64,000 bases of DNA from Candidatus Undinarchaeales archaeon (GCA_030753015.1 JASMDC010000017.1:1-64000), one strand, 5' to 3'. Shown: positions 7,779 through 16,945, numbered from the stretch's first letter. A program made the numbers and translations. Notes: generated from the letters alone by a model not told the origin.

Positions 7779-8072
7779 ATGCGATGGCAGCAGCAATCGG
7801 AGAGGGTCCTCGTAAGGGAGATCGGCAAGCGCGGTGGTCTTCTGCCCATGCAGGTGGCATCCCCCCTCCTCGCCGACAGCCTGGGAATCTCGAGGGAGTT
7901 CGCCTCGGACCTCGTGAGGACCCTGGTCCGCTCCCAGCGGCTGGCCGCTCACCAAAGTTATTTATCTATCCACAACCATATCAGGTGTCAGTGTGGGGCG
8001 CGGATGTTTCCCGCCGCCTTGGCCCGGACGGGGGGCGTGTGCCCGCACTGCAGAAGGATGATGACCACCTGA
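7779..8072 (+). CDS. Small helix-turn-helix/zinc-ribbon protein
   Basis: The 97-residue basic protein has an N-terminal helical part (about 5-60) compatible with a winged helix: SLGISREFASDLVRTLVR resembles a recognition-helix region. A C-terminal zinc site is formed by C70, C72, C88 and C91. The layout suggests a small transcription factor or nucleic-acid-binding protein. TATA-like TTATAATATG is centred 27 nt upstream of ATG 7779, giving a leaderless start. It is divergent from the Gfo/Idh gene, with about 106 nt of promoter sequence between them. Confidence 0.65.
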   Translation: MRWQQQSERVLVREIGKRGGLLPMQVASPLLADSLGISREFASDLVRTLVRSQRLAAHQSYLSIHNHIRCQCGARMFPAALARTGGVCPHCRRMMTT

Positions 8073-8080
8073 TCATTATC

Positions 8081-9079
8081 TCATGTTCCCAACCTCCCTT
8101 TTTCTTTTTTAGTTCCCCAGGGTGTGGATTCGGTCCATACCCTGCGGAACTCTTTTTTGAAGCTCGCACCCAATCGCCCGTCCCGGATAACTAGGATGTT
8201 CTCGTCGTTCCCCATAAGTCCGCCCTTCGTCGGATTCGCCGAGCCGGTCATAACGGTCTCGTCATCGACGATGAATGTCTTGTGGTGCATCATACCCTTG
8301 TTCCCATCGGCCCTGACATCGCCGCCCGCAGACTGGACCGCAGTGCATCGTTCCCAGCGTCGCGCCTGTACGCGTTCGCATACTCCTGATACCGAGACCC
8401 CCCGATGGACGGCCCGGATCAGCGCGTCGGCCACGGCGCCGTCGGTGAAGGAGAAGGCAAGGAACCGGACATCCCGCTCAGCACCGTCTATCACGTCGAC
8501 GATCAGCTCACGGCAGCCATCGTCGGGGCAGAACGCGACATGGAAGGGCGTCCCACCCAGCTCCATCACGGGATCTACAGTGGGGTCTCCCGCGGAGAAC
8601 ACACCTTCCCATAGCTCCTCGAACTCAGCATTGTAGGCGGCCGCCAGGAGCCGTGAGCGTACTTGGAGGAGGACGTTATCGTTCCGCGCCGCGCCCCTAC
8701 CCGTCGGATTAAAGGAACAGGTCACGACCAGCTGGTCATCGATGATGCAGAACTTGTTGTGCATCAGTGCGCGCTCAGCATGTCCCCATCGGACCGGGAT
8801 CCCCGCCGGTCCGTCTCTCCCATGTACGACCACACGCGCGCTGGTTCGTCTGAGGGCGGCGACCACGGCTGGATGATCTACATCATAGAAAGCACAGCTC
8901 ACCGAGCGATGTGCTGAGAGGATCGCAGCGGCCAGGATATCCCCACAAGGCTCGCGCGGACAGAAGTGCACTGTTGGTGTAGGGGCAGCCTCATATGGGA
9001 TGCTGGGTTCCTGCCAATAAGCGGCCACAGCGACGCACACCACAAGGATGATAATCGGTAGAAGAGGCCTTAGTCCCAT
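8081..9079 (-). CDS. Membrane-anchored phospholipase D-like protein
   Basis: The 332-residue protein has an N-terminal signal anchor (about 5-22) and two HxKxxxxD catalytic motifs: H107/K109/D114 (MHNKFCIID) and H265/K267/D272 (MHHKTFIVD). Each is followed by the usual S-x-N segment (SFNPTG, SANPTK). Paired motifs make one active site in the PLD superfamily, which includes phospholipases and Nuc-type nucleases. The protein probably acts outside the membrane. Two Cys near residues 40-45 and two near 184-189 could form disulfides. The frame can be extended to GTG 9133, but ATG 9079 is 29 nt from a TATA box shared with the divergent gene at 9135. Confidence 0.82.
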   Translation of the reverse strand: MGLRPLLPIIILVVCVAVAAYWQEPSIPYEAAPTPTVHFCPREPCGDILAAAILSAHRSVSCAFYDVDHPAVVAALRRTSARVVVHGRDGPAGIPVRWGHAERALMHNKFCIIDDQLVVTCSFNPTGRGAARNDNVLLQVRSRLLAAAYNAEFEELWEGVFSAGDPTVDPVMELGGTPFHVAFCPDDGCRELIVDVIDGAERDVRFLAFSFTDGAVADALIRAVHRGVSVSGVCERVQARRWERCTAVQSAGGDVRADGNKGMMHHKTFIVDDETVMTGSANPTKGGLMGNDENILVIRDGRLGASFKKEFRRVWTESTPWGTKKEKGRLGT

Positions 9080-9104
9080 GAAAAGAAAGGCGGTCTGACA
9101 AACC

Positions 9105-9112
9105 TTTTTAAA
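9105..9112. promoter_or_regulatory. Bidirectional TATA box
   Basis: The near-symmetric TTTTTAAA (9105-9112) is centred 29 nt from the ATG at 9079 (minus) and 26 nt from the ATG at 9135 (plus). One TATA element therefore seems to drive two leaderless divergent transcripts: the PLD-like protein and the surface protein. Confidence 0.6.
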
Positions 9113-9134
9113 CCTGCGACGGGAACGTTCCACT

Positions 9135-10661
9135 ATGTCGGAATCCCTGGCGTCCTATGTGGCACAGCTGATGCGCCAGGGATACACGAACGACCAGGTG
9201 ATAGAGACCCTGCGGGAGCAGGGATGGGATAAGAAGGCTATCACTGAGGCCCTTGAGCAGGCAGCAGTGCTCGCAGATCAGCCGGATCCGCGGCTCGCAT
9301 CCTTTCCCAAGCCCTTGATCCCGCCGGTGGTAGTAGCCGGAGCCCTGGGTCTCGTTGTCGTGCTCGTGTTCGTATCCATGTTCATGGGCGGATCGGAGCC
9401 AGTACCGGTGGAACCGACACCCACACCGCGCCCTACTCCCGAACCTACCCCCGAAACAACGGTGGTACCCACACCCACGCCGAAACCGGAACCGAAAGGC
9501 TTGGGTGTCGACCTGATCGGAGTGACCGTACGCTCCAAGGACGAGACACAGTTCGTCCACCGGGACTTTACCGTTGACGCGATCAAGCTCGTGTACGATG
9601 TCCTCTCCGCACCTGGCGCCCAGGAGCGCTACGAGTCTATCCAGAAATTCGTGGGCTATTGTCAGAACAGGACCTTCCCTAATCCCGAGCTCGACCGTGA
9701 GCTCGAGGAAATGGATAAGGACATGGAGAACTACAAGTTCTACTTAGAGACGAACAACATCCCCAAGGCCACCGAGGTGCTGGAAAGCGATATCTTCGGA
9801 AGGTTCAGCGCTAAGAGTGTCGAGGGACCGCTGCCCGTCACCGTCTCGCTGAGCTACGGGACCGGCCTTGTCCTCAACCTCACCTCCACGACCAATCTCA
9901 TAGGCGTTAACACGCTCTGGGAGACGTCCCATCTGATCCAATCGAACATCCCTGACGACGTGTGGACCGGAGTATGGGACGAGGCGTGGAAGAACACGTT
10001 CCCCGCGGACGCCGACCGCTCGTCCTTCACTGTGGACATCCTCTACCTTGACCCGACCTCGCTCGAAGTGACCAGGCCGCGGGCGGCGGACTTCCGGTAC
10101 TACGGGAAGAGCGGTCTGCGACCGCTCCAGGGGAACGGCTACACGATCCCAAGCTTCGAGGCCGTGCTCGTCTACCTGATCGGCGGCGAGGTGTGCACCC
10201 AGACCGAGCGAACATGGTCCGGCGCGAAGGTCGGACAGTGGTCGTGCTCCGAGAGGGTGAAGGAGGGCGAGTTCTTCGTCAAGAAGAACGTGACCTTCGC
10301 GTTCCTTGATCTATCTCCCGTGCAGGGGGACCTCACGGCGGTCTACCGTACCGAGCTCAAGGCGAGCATCGGCGGCAATCCCATCGACTTCACGTTCCTA
10401 TTCCTTGAGGGGAAGGAGCCCTTCTCCGAATCATCGGTCACCGACCTCCTTGAGAAGCTCAAGCTCAAGATCTACGGTGAGCCGAAGACGGAAGGGACGG
10501 CAAAATGTCCCATCCATGTTGTTGACACCTTCACGGACGCACCGGTCAGGTACGTGGCCGCCGTTGCCGTCGGAGAGTACATGATGGTGATGTACGCCGA
10601 CGACAAGCCCAATCCCGCCTACTTCCGCAGCATAGCCGACGCGCTGTGCGCCAAGGTCTAG
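9135..10661 (+). CDS. Surface protein with N-terminal helical module, TM helix and large ectodomain
   Basis: The 508-residue protein starts with the shared helical module (residues 4-45, GYTNDQVIETLREQGWDKKA). A transmembrane helix (62-84) and a Pro/Thr spacer (about 88-121), probably extending from the envelope, come next. The ectodomain of about 380 residues has five cysteines and no family I recognise. Topology is N-in, C-out. The start is fixed by the shared TATA box 26 nt upstream. The stop overlaps that of the convergent UbiV-like gene by 4 nt. The module recurs at 1643, 16946, 17711 and 53939. Confidence 0.72.
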   Translation: MSESLASYVAQLMRQGYTNDQVIETLREQGWDKKAITEALEQAAVLADQPDPRLASFPKPLIPPVVVAGALGLVVVLVFVSMFMGGSEPVPVEPTPTPRPTPEPTPETTVVPTPTPKPEPKGLGVDLIGVTVRSKDETQFVHRDFTVDAIKLVYDVLSAPGAQERYESIQKFVGYCQNRTFPNPELDRELEEMDKDMENYKFYLETNNIPKATEVLESDIFGRFSAKSVEGPLPVTVSLSYGTGLVLNLTSTTNLIGVNTLWETSHLIQSNIPDDVWTGVWDEAWKNTFPADADRSSFTVDILYLDPTSLEVTRPRAADFRYYGKSGLRPLQGNGYTIPSFEAVLVYLIGGEVCTQTERTWSGAKVGQWSCSERVKEGEFFVKKNVTFAFLDLSPVQGDLTAVYRTELKASIGGNPIDFTFLFLEGKEPFSESSVTDLLEKLKLKIYGEPKTEGTAKCPIHVVDTFTDAPVRYVAAVAVGEYMMVMYADDKPNPAYFRSIADALCAKV

Positions 10662-11458
10662 ACCGGTACCTGAGGGGACTCGACCATTCGGTCGATGCCC
10701 ATGTGCACAAGCTCATCCTCGCTGGGGAGGGCGTCGTTCTTGGCGAACACAGCACATCCCTTGAGATAGAGGGGCACACCCATGGTAGGATGGTCGAGAC
10801 GGAAGAGCGAATCCTTGCAAGCCTGGGTGCAGGGGAACACGCCCCACTCGGGCCGTCCGGGGCGGGTAGAGGCGAGCCCTACCAGGCAGTACCTGCTGAT
10901 GGTGACGAACACGTACGGGTGATGGAATGAGCCATGAAAGGGATTCTTTCCCTCACCCAGGCGAAGGGAGACGCCTTGGAAGGGATTCTCCACCTCAACC
11001 CGGCGGACGCCACGCGAAGCTAGCAGGCTGCGCACCACGGGGACGTCCATGTTGGTCGTGCGGAACCGCTCCCAGGCTTCGGTCGTTAGGGCCTCCTTTG
11101 CTAGCATGAGGCGCGGACCACGCTTCTGCTTATGGATGATGCCGCCTACCACGGGCTCGAGCCGGCCCTCCTCGGCGACAACGTCGATCACACCCCAGTC
11201 GTTGGCGACGATCTCGGTACCGTCGGGGAGTTCGGCAAGGAGGGGCTTCAGCCGTGCAATGCCATCCTGTGTGACGGGCGGTGTGACGAAGGTGACGGCC
11301 ACACCCGCGTCATCAGCTCTCTTAAGGGCGCCTGTGAGCTCGGTGCGTGTGGGCATGAGGCGCTGGCAATAGCCGTTTCCCAGGTAGAGCCGGTCGTGCC
11401 CGGTCCAGTCGATTGTGTCCAACAACGCCACACGGGCGACGATGATCGCACGCTCCAT
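10658..11458 (-). CDS. U32-family protein, UbiV-like
   Basis: The 266-residue U32 protein has cysteines C31, C191, C210 and C214. This matches the pattern of the UbiV 4Fe-4S ligands: one N-terminal Cys, then a cluster ending C-x3-C. It also has an NDWG motif near residue 87. UbiU and UbiV form a heterodimer for oxygen-independent hydroxylation of ubiquinone; archaeal relatives have no assigned substrate. The frame is open upstream to 11701, but the true start is ATG 11458, which overlaps the stop of the upstream U32 gene (TGATG), as in a tightly coupled pair. Confidence 0.75.
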   Translation of the reverse strand: MERAIIVARVALLDTIDWTGHDRLYLGNGYCQRLMPTRTELTGALKRADDAGVAVTFVTPPVTQDGIARLKPLLAELPDGTEIVANDWGVIDVVAEEGRLEPVVGGIIHKQKRGPRLMLAKEALTTEAWERFRTTNMDVPVVRSLLASRGVRRVEVENPFQGVSLRLGEGKNPFHGSFHHPYVFVTISRYCLVGLASTRPGRPEWGVFPCTQACKDSLFRLDHPTMGVPLYLKGCAVFAKNDALPSEDELVHMGIDRMVESPQVPV

Positions 11459-12555
11459 CACCTCACCACCTCGGGCCAATAGCACTCGGCGGCCGAGCAG
11501 TTCCAGCCATAGAGCTCCATGTACAGGGCCCTGCATCGTTCCATGTATGCAGTACTGTCCTCCGATCCCTCGAGCTCCTCCAGCGCACGGCGCACGAGGA
11601 TGACGTCGTCCACCTTCTTGCTCGTGGGATGGATCCTGCCCTGGATCTTCAAGACGCTGATGCCCGCGTCGCGCATAGCGCCCAGGCCGCAGATACCGCA
11701 TCCGCTACCGCCCCAGTTGGGCGACCATTGCAGGCCGAACCGTTCCTGAACGGCTGTGGCGAGCTCATCGCTCCCCTCCAGGGGTTCGACATGGACCGCC
11801 GAGGAATTGAGGCAGAGATGGGTGGATGCTATACGCGCCACCGGTCCGGAGTACTGGACGGTCTTTGGGATGTGCCGCATGGCGCGAACGAGGTGCGCCC
11901 TGCTGCGGCCCAGACGGGGATTGAGGAGAGCCCACATCCCCTTTGCAGTGTCCTTGTGCCTGATCTCGGTAAGACCGTGGAAATAGGTGCACAGCCCCTC
12001 CACATAGGGGCAACGGGCGTTGAGCACGAATCCCTCAAGGGTGATGTCGGGGGCCGCTTGGGCTATGTCGGCGATCTCCTTGATGGAGAGGTGATGGGGG
12101 AGGATCACACGTGAGGCGCCTAGACGTTGGTAGAACCGGGCGGCCTGGGCGTTGAACACCGCGTTGATGGTGCTGACGTGGATATCGATGCCCACGTCGT
12201 TGTCGTGGAGGTGGGACATGAGGCCAAGATCGGCAACGATGAGGGCGTCAGCTTCCGCAGCGATGGCCTCCTCGACCTCCTCGACGAGATGTGTGAACTG
12301 TGCAGCGGAGTAGAAGTCCTGGTTAAATGCGACGTTCACGCGTATACCGAGGTCATGAGCGATGGTCAGGGCCTTGCGCAGTTCGTCATAGGACTGCATG
12401 GACGAGCGGGTGTACATCTCGCGGCTGACGCCTCCCATGTGAGTGTAGCGCTTGCGCCACCGCTCGGAGAGCACGGCGCAGTACAGTTCTGTGGCTCCCG
12501 CACGGGCGAGGGGTTCCACCTCCTCGGCCCGGTTGATGGGAGCAAGGATGTCCAT
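11458..12555 (-). CDS. U32-family protein, UbiU-like
   Basis: The 365-residue U32 'peptidase' family protein opens with MDILAPINRAEEVEPLARAG, the usual barrel start. Cysteines C182 and C189 (C-x6-C), C248 and C286 have spacing close to the UbiU cluster ligands. Downstream lies a UbiV-like partner, so this looks like an archaeal UbiUV-type complex, possibly hydroxylating a quinone or another aromatic or RNA substrate; tRNA/rRNA hydroxylation is also known for U32 proteins. ATG 12555 is chosen over the open frame to 12642 because the TATA-like ATTTATAC is centred about 27 nt upstream. Confidence 0.75.
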   Translation of the reverse strand: MDILAPINRAEEVEPLARAGATELYCAVLSERWRKRYTHMGGVSREMYTRSSMQSYDELRKALTIAHDLGIRVNVAFNQDFYSAAQFTHLVEEVEEAIAAEADALIVADLGLMSHLHDNDVGIDIHVSTINAVFNAQAARFYQRLGASRVILPHHLSIKEIADIAQAAPDITLEGFVLNARCPYVEGLCTYFHGLTEIRHKDTAKGMWALLNPRLGRSRAHLVRAMRHIPKTVQYSGPVARIASTHLCLNSSAVHVEPLEGSDELATAVQERFGLQWSPNWGGSGCGICGLGAMRDAGISVLKIQGRIHPTSKKVDDVILVRRALEELEGSEDSTAYMERCRALYMELYGWNCSAAECYWPEVVR

Positions 12556-12626
12556 CGCAAGCTTCCCCAACGGACAGGTATAAATGTGCTTCGACAGGGC
12601 TCCGCCGTGAGCACCCAATAAAAACG

Positions 12627-14441
12627 ATGAACGCGCATCCAATGCTTGTAATGGAGCCCGCGCTCTCGGTGGACGATCCTTTCGGTGTACTGGAACGACT
12701 GGAGTCCATGGCCTTCGAGCCCTCCGAGTGGCACGACCTCAACCTCGCTGCTCACGGGCTCTCCCTGACGGGACAGTTCGAGCGTGCAGCCATCGTCGAA
12801 CGTGTCAAGCAGAAGATACGCATCCTCCCACACCAGATCGAGACGGCGCTGCGTGTGCTCAATGACCTTGGTCATCGCGCATTATTGGCCGATGAGGTCG
12901 GGCTGGGCAAGACAGTGGAAGCGGGTATCGTGCTCAAGGAGTACCTCGTCCGTGGGCTTGTGGAACGCGTGCTCATCCTTACTCCCGCTCCTCTGGTCCG
13001 CCAGTGGCAGGGAGAGCTCGAAGAGAAGTTCGGTGAAGGGTTCATCACTCCTCTTGACGAGGGGTTCCGTGGGTTCGAGAAGGAGGACCGTCTCATCTGC
13101 TCAATGGACAGAGCCCGTCAGCCCAAGAACGCCCCCTTTGTCCAGGCCCGTCCCTGGGACCTACTCATCGTGGACGAGGCTCATCGTCTGCGCAACGTGG
13201 AGACCAAACTCCACCAGTTCGTGGCGGGGATCGACGCCCGTTACTTCCTAATGCTCACCGCGACACCCATCCAGAACAACCTCTTCGAGCTGTTCAACCT
13301 CATAGACCTCCTCAAACCGGGTCATCTGGGTACGCGGAACCAGTTCGCGGTCTATTTCGTGGGGGACCGTAAGGCACAGACGCTCGAGAACGAGGGGGAG
13401 CTGCGAGAGCTGCTGGGCCAGGTCATGGTGCGCAACCGCCGCGCCGAGGTCGGACTTCAGCTCCCCGACCGACACGTCCACGACATCATGCTTGATCCTT
13501 CTCCCCAGGAGGCCGAGCTGTACCGTCGGGTCATCGGATACATAGCGGACATGTACGACGAGGTGGACGAGGGCGCGGAGTTCGACGCTGAAGAGGCCCG
13601 TCGGACCACCCGTGGTATCGACCTGCTGCGGCTCATGACGCTCGAGCGTGAGCTCGTGTCGTCCAGCCAAGCCCTGGCCGCCACTCTGCGCAAGATAATC
13701 CCGCGCGAGCCCGATCCCGAGAAACGCGTGCTCTTGGACGAGCTGTACGAGCTGTGCCTGTCGGCCCGGGACAGCACCAAGGCTTGCCATCTCTTGGAGC
13801 TCGCTCGGCGCTTGGACACTCCCCTCATCGTGTTCACGCAGTTCATCTCCACCCAGGAGCACCTGCGGGGACGTCTGGAGGCCGCAGGCTTGGCGCCCGT
13901 GGTGTTCAACGGCAGCATGTCACCATCCGACAAGGAGTCCGCTATCCAGCGTTTCAAGGAGCGGGGCGGTGTGCTCCTGTGCACTGACTCGGGGAGCGAG
14001 GGCCGGAACCTCCAGTTCGCCAACGTGCTGGTGAACTACGATCTTCCCTGGAATCCCATGCGTCTGGAGCAGCGTATCGGCCGGATCCACCGCATTGGCC
14101 AGGAACGGGACGTGCATGTGTTCAACCTCACGCTCGCGGGTACGATCGAGGACCACATCCTGACAACGCTCTATCGCAAGATCGACCTCGTCACCGCGGC
14201 CGTGGGCGACATGGACCTTATCCTTTCCAAGCTGCCCGATGGCGTGTCGTTCGAGCGCCGGTTGTTCGAGCTGTCGCTGCGCATCAAGGACAAGCGTTCC
14301 TTCGACGAGGGGATGAAGGGGCTCGCTGATGAGATGGCGGAGGCCAAGGAGCTGGCTGCAAAGGTGCACCAGTTGGATGCCCGGGTGCTCGAGCGCTTCG
14401 ACCTATCGTCCCTGGAGGACGCGGGGGTGCGTATCAAGTGA
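12627..14441 (+). CDS. SNF2-family DNA translocase/helicase
   Basis: The 604-residue superfamily 2 ATPase has Walker A in ADEVGLGKT (about 88-96), DEAH box VDEAHR (182-187), motif III LTATPIQNN, and motif VI QRIGRIHRIGQ in the C-terminal RecA domain. It is of the RapA/SNF2 type that moves on double-stranded DNA to remodel protein-DNA complexes. It lacks the accessory domains of RapA. The next gene starts inside its stop codon (GTGA), so the two products probably act together. Start: ATG 12627, though ATG 12642 is about 25 nt from a TATA-like AATAAAAA and may be the leaderless start. Confidence 0.85.
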   Translation: MNAHPMLVMEPALSVDDPFGVLERLESMAFEPSEWHDLNLAAHGLSLTGQFERAAIVERVKQKIRILPHQIETALRVLNDLGHRALLADEVGLGKTVEAGIVLKEYLVRGLVERVLILTPAPLVRQWQGELEEKFGEGFITPLDEGFRGFEKEDRLICSMDRARQPKNAPFVQARPWDLLIVDEAHRLRNVETKLHQFVAGIDARYFLMLTATPIQNNLFELFNLIDLLKPGHLGTRNQFAVYFVGDRKAQTLENEGELRELLGQVMVRNRRAEVGLQLPDRHVHDIMLDPSPQEAELYRRVIGYIADMYDEVDEGAEFDAEEARRTTRGIDLLRLMTLERELVSSSQALAATLRKIIPREPDPEKRVLLDELYELCLSARDSTKACHLLELARRLDTPLIVFTQFISTQEHLRGRLEAAGLAPVVFNGSMSPSDKESAIQRFKERGGVLLCTDSGSEGRNLQFANVLVNYDLPWNPMRLEQRIGRIHRIGQERDVHVFNLTLAGTIEDHILTTLYRKIDLVTAAVGDMDLILSKLPDGVSFERRLFELSLRIKDKRSFDEGMKGLADEMAEAKELAAKVHQLDARVLERFDLSSLEDAGVRIK

Positions 14442-15520
14442 GCAACGACCTTGAGCGGTTCCTTGCGGCCTACAAGCGTGTGGCCGGACTATCTCCCAGG
14501 GAAGCAGAAACGGACGTGGGGGTGGCCGATGCCATCGCCGTGGCCAAGGGTAGAGGATTGGTGGCTGCAAAGCGGCTGGTCGAGCCTCCTGGTGTGAGTA
14601 AAGATCCTTTTAGCGGTGTACAGCTCACTCACTGCCGCACGGTCCATCGCTCGACCCGTAGAAGCAGCCGTAACTTCGCACTCTGCTTCTCTTTCCGGAT
14701 AGGGGTCCGCACCGCCAGTCTTCGAGAAACGGTGTATCACGTGGCAGTGGACCTGGCCACAATGGAGCCGCTGGACGGGTTCACGGGATTCGTCGAACTG
14801 CACTACGAGAACGTCGACTACCGTCCCCGTCTCTCACCCGAGCTCATCCAGCGTGCCTTCGCACGAGCGCAAGCGGAGCTCGGCCGCCGGATGGAGCCCA
14901 TGCAGGAGGAAGAACTGGCGCGGTTAACGGTCCAGCACCGGACCGCGGCTACCAGGGTGAAGGCCTACTTCCATCAGCTCCAGAAGGAGGTGCTCGAGGC
15001 AGAGCGCCGTGTCCAGCAGCGCATCGATTCCACTCGTGCCATGATAGCTTCTGCCACAACGCTAGAACTGAAGGAGAAGCGTCAGAAACGGTTGGTCCAG
15101 CTCGAGGCCGAGCTGGAGAAGGTGCGGGACCAGAACGACTTCACACTCCTTGAATACCGGAAGCGCATGGAGGGCGAGCTCACGAAGGAGGAGGACCGAT
15201 GCGGTCTGGAGACCGACGTGACCATGACCTCTGCTGTGGTTCTGGAGTACGACACGTCGGTAGAGACCTATCTTCTAGTGGGCCGACACGCACATGCCGA
15301 GCTGGAGCGAGCACACTCGCCCTTCGCACGGCCCGAGCCGCCACGGTGCGCCTGCTGTGGCCAAGAGGCGGAAACGCTGGCCCTCGATGCAGCCGGCAAC
15401 CTGGTGTGTCCCTCCTGTGCCCGGGTCTGTACATTATGCGGTTCCGTGCGTAGCGAACGGTGCCCCCCTGGCCGTCCCTCGAAGCTCCTTGCCCAGCCCT
15501 GTCCCCAGTGCGGGCTGTGA
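14438..15520 (+). CDS. Coiled-coil zinc-ribbon partner of the SNF2 ATPase
   Basis: The 360-residue protein has three parts: an N-terminal mixed domain (1-150), a long charged helical region that should form a coiled coil (about 150-240), and a Cys-rich C-terminus (about 306-358) with CACC, CPSC, CTLC and CPQC pairs that would bind two or more zinc ions. GTG 14438 overlaps the helicase stop, indicating translational coupling. No named family was recognised. By position it is probably the DNA-binding or substrate-recognition subunit of the helicase; that is inference. Confidence 0.7.
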   Translation: MSNDLERFLAAYKRVAGLSPREAETDVGVADAIAVAKGRGLVAAKRLVEPPGVSKDPFSGVQLTHCRTVHRSTRRSSRNFALCFSFRIGVRTASLRETVYHVAVDLATMEPLDGFTGFVELHYENVDYRPRLSPELIQRAFARAQAELGRRMEPMQEEELARLTVQHRTAATRVKAYFHQLQKEVLEAERRVQQRIDSTRAMIASATTLELKEKRQKRLVQLEAELEKVRDQNDFTLLEYRKRMEGELTKEEDRCGLETDVTMTSAVVLEYDTSVETYLLVGRHAHAELERAHSPFARPEPPRCACCGQEAETLALDAAGNLVCPSCARVCTLCGSVRSERCPPGRPSKLLAQPCPQCGL

Positions 15521-15583
15521 GGGGACCCGGCCAATCCCCTGGGTGGCGGTTTTAAATATCAACGGCCGTACCCTTGGCCGTCC

Positions 15584-16255
15584 ATGGCCGAGCTGCGCGT
15601 CACGTGCATCGTTCCTACCCGGAACGAAGAGCGGACCATCGGTGAGCTTTTGGAGCGCATCCGCCCGCACTGCGACGAGATCGTCGTCGTCGACTCGAGC
15701 ACAGACAGCACCCCCGAACGTGCGGCCAAGCATGCTCGCGTCGTACGGGAGGATCGACCAGGGAAGGGGATCGCGCTCCGCACGGGGGCGCGGGAGGCCA
15801 CGGGCGACATCCTCGTGTTCATCGACGCCGATGGCTCCCACATCCCCGAGGACATCCCCGAGCTGGTCCTGCCCATCAAGGAAGGCCGTGCCGACATGGT
15901 CCTCGCCTCACGCTCGCTCGGCGGGAGCGAGGAGCTATCAGGCACTCTCAACCAGTGGTTCAGAGCAACGGCCAGCGGTGTCATCACCCTCATAATCAAT
16001 TACCGCTTCGGCTCGTGGATCACCGACAGCCAGAACGGCTTCCGCGCAATCAAACGGGATGTCTTCCTCAAGCTTGGGACCACCGCCCGCATCTTCGACA
16101 TCGAGACGGAGATGCTCATGAAGGCCCTGAAGCAGGACTACACCGTGGACGAGGTGCCCAGTCGCGAGAAGAGACGACGGTACGGGAGTTCAGGCATCAA
16201 CCTCTGGTGGATGTGGTACCGGTACACGTGGACCACCCTCCGTAACCTCGTGTAG
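15584..16255 (+). CDS. GT2-family glycosyltransferase (dolichyl-phosphate sugar synthase-like)
   Basis: The 223-residue GT-A enzyme has the N-terminal signature CIVPTRNEE, the nucleotide-binding VVVDSSTDSTPE and the metal-binding DADGSH at 81-86. It ends without transmembrane helices, like a single-domain dolichyl-phosphate mannose or glucose synthase. TATA-like TTTTAAATATC is centred about 28 nt before ATG 15584, giving a leaderless start. It is one of three GT2 genes in the window (also 5917 and 50865), consistent with an active surface N-glycosylation pathway. Confidence 0.82.
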   Translation: MAELRVTCIVPTRNEERTIGELLERIRPHCDEIVVVDSSTDSTPERAAKHARVVREDRPGKGIALRTGAREATGDILVFIDADGSHIPEDIPELVLPIKEGRADMVLASRSLGGSEELSGTLNQWFRATASGVITLIINYRFGSWITDSQNGFRAIKRDVFLKLGTTARIFDIETEMLMKALKQDYTVDEVPSREKRRRYGSSGINLWWMWYRYTWTTLRNLV

Positions 16256-16412
16256 ACGTGTCCCGTGTGCTATGCTGTGCCAAGGCAGATTAATAACCCT
16301 TAATAACTTATATTCGGCCGAATTAGGCCAAAAAACGCGATTTCCTTCCGATTTAGAGAAATGTTTATATACGGCTTGTGTTGCGCAGGTTATACTAGTA
16401 GAAGAGGTGAAG

Positions 16413-16850
16413 ATGATGTTCATGACTGAGGCCATGTACGACGTTGCGGCTGTGGACCTTGCCGGTCACAACTCAGCGTACGATGGCCGTCTCGTTATTC
16501 AGGGCTATGACAGCACGGGCAACGACTTCGACTCGGGCCGCTACACGGTCGATTTCGACCTTTGTGAGCGCACCGATGGCGAGTTCGACCTGATCGTCCA
16601 TGGTATAGCTCAGGTGAAGAAGGAATTCGCTCATCCCAGCTCGCCCGCCTACGGCGGCGCCTGGCTCAAGTACGCCGATCACGACGATGTCCATGTCACC
16701 GAGGACACCCAGGAAACCGTCATTGACATTCGATCGGACCGCACCTACACGATCCACCTCATCGATGAGCCATCGGGCACAACCCAGGACTACCTCCTCA
16801 CGAAGGAGGCCGGTGAACTGATCATCGAGCCCGTGCTCGGCGACCTCTAG
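16413..16850 (+). CDS. Hypothetical acidic beta-rich protein
   Basis: The 145-residue protein has high Asp content and many short alternating polar/hydrophobic segments, no membrane segment and one Cys. No family was recognised. The start is ATG 16413, just after a good ribosome-binding site (GAGGTGA); an upstream open frame to 16272 is unlikely. A TATA box TTTATATAC at about 16365-16373 predicts a short leader, unlike most neighbours. The 3' side has a T/C-rich run (CTTTCTTTCTTTCC) that may act as terminator. Confidence 0.65.
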   Translation: MMFMTEAMYDVAAVDLAGHNSAYDGRLVIQGYDSTGNDFDSGRYTVDFDLCERTDGEFDLIVHGIAQVKKEFAHPSSPAYGGAWLKYADHDDVHVTEDTQETVIDIRSDRTYTIHLIDEPSGTTQDYLLTKEAGELIIEPVLGDL

Positions 16851-16945
16851 GGAGCCAGCGATTTCACAGCGTACCTTTCTTTCTTTCCAGGCCCGAGTGC
16901 CCAGTCCTCGCTGACCTTAGAAACAGTGCTGCCGTGGCCGCGGGC

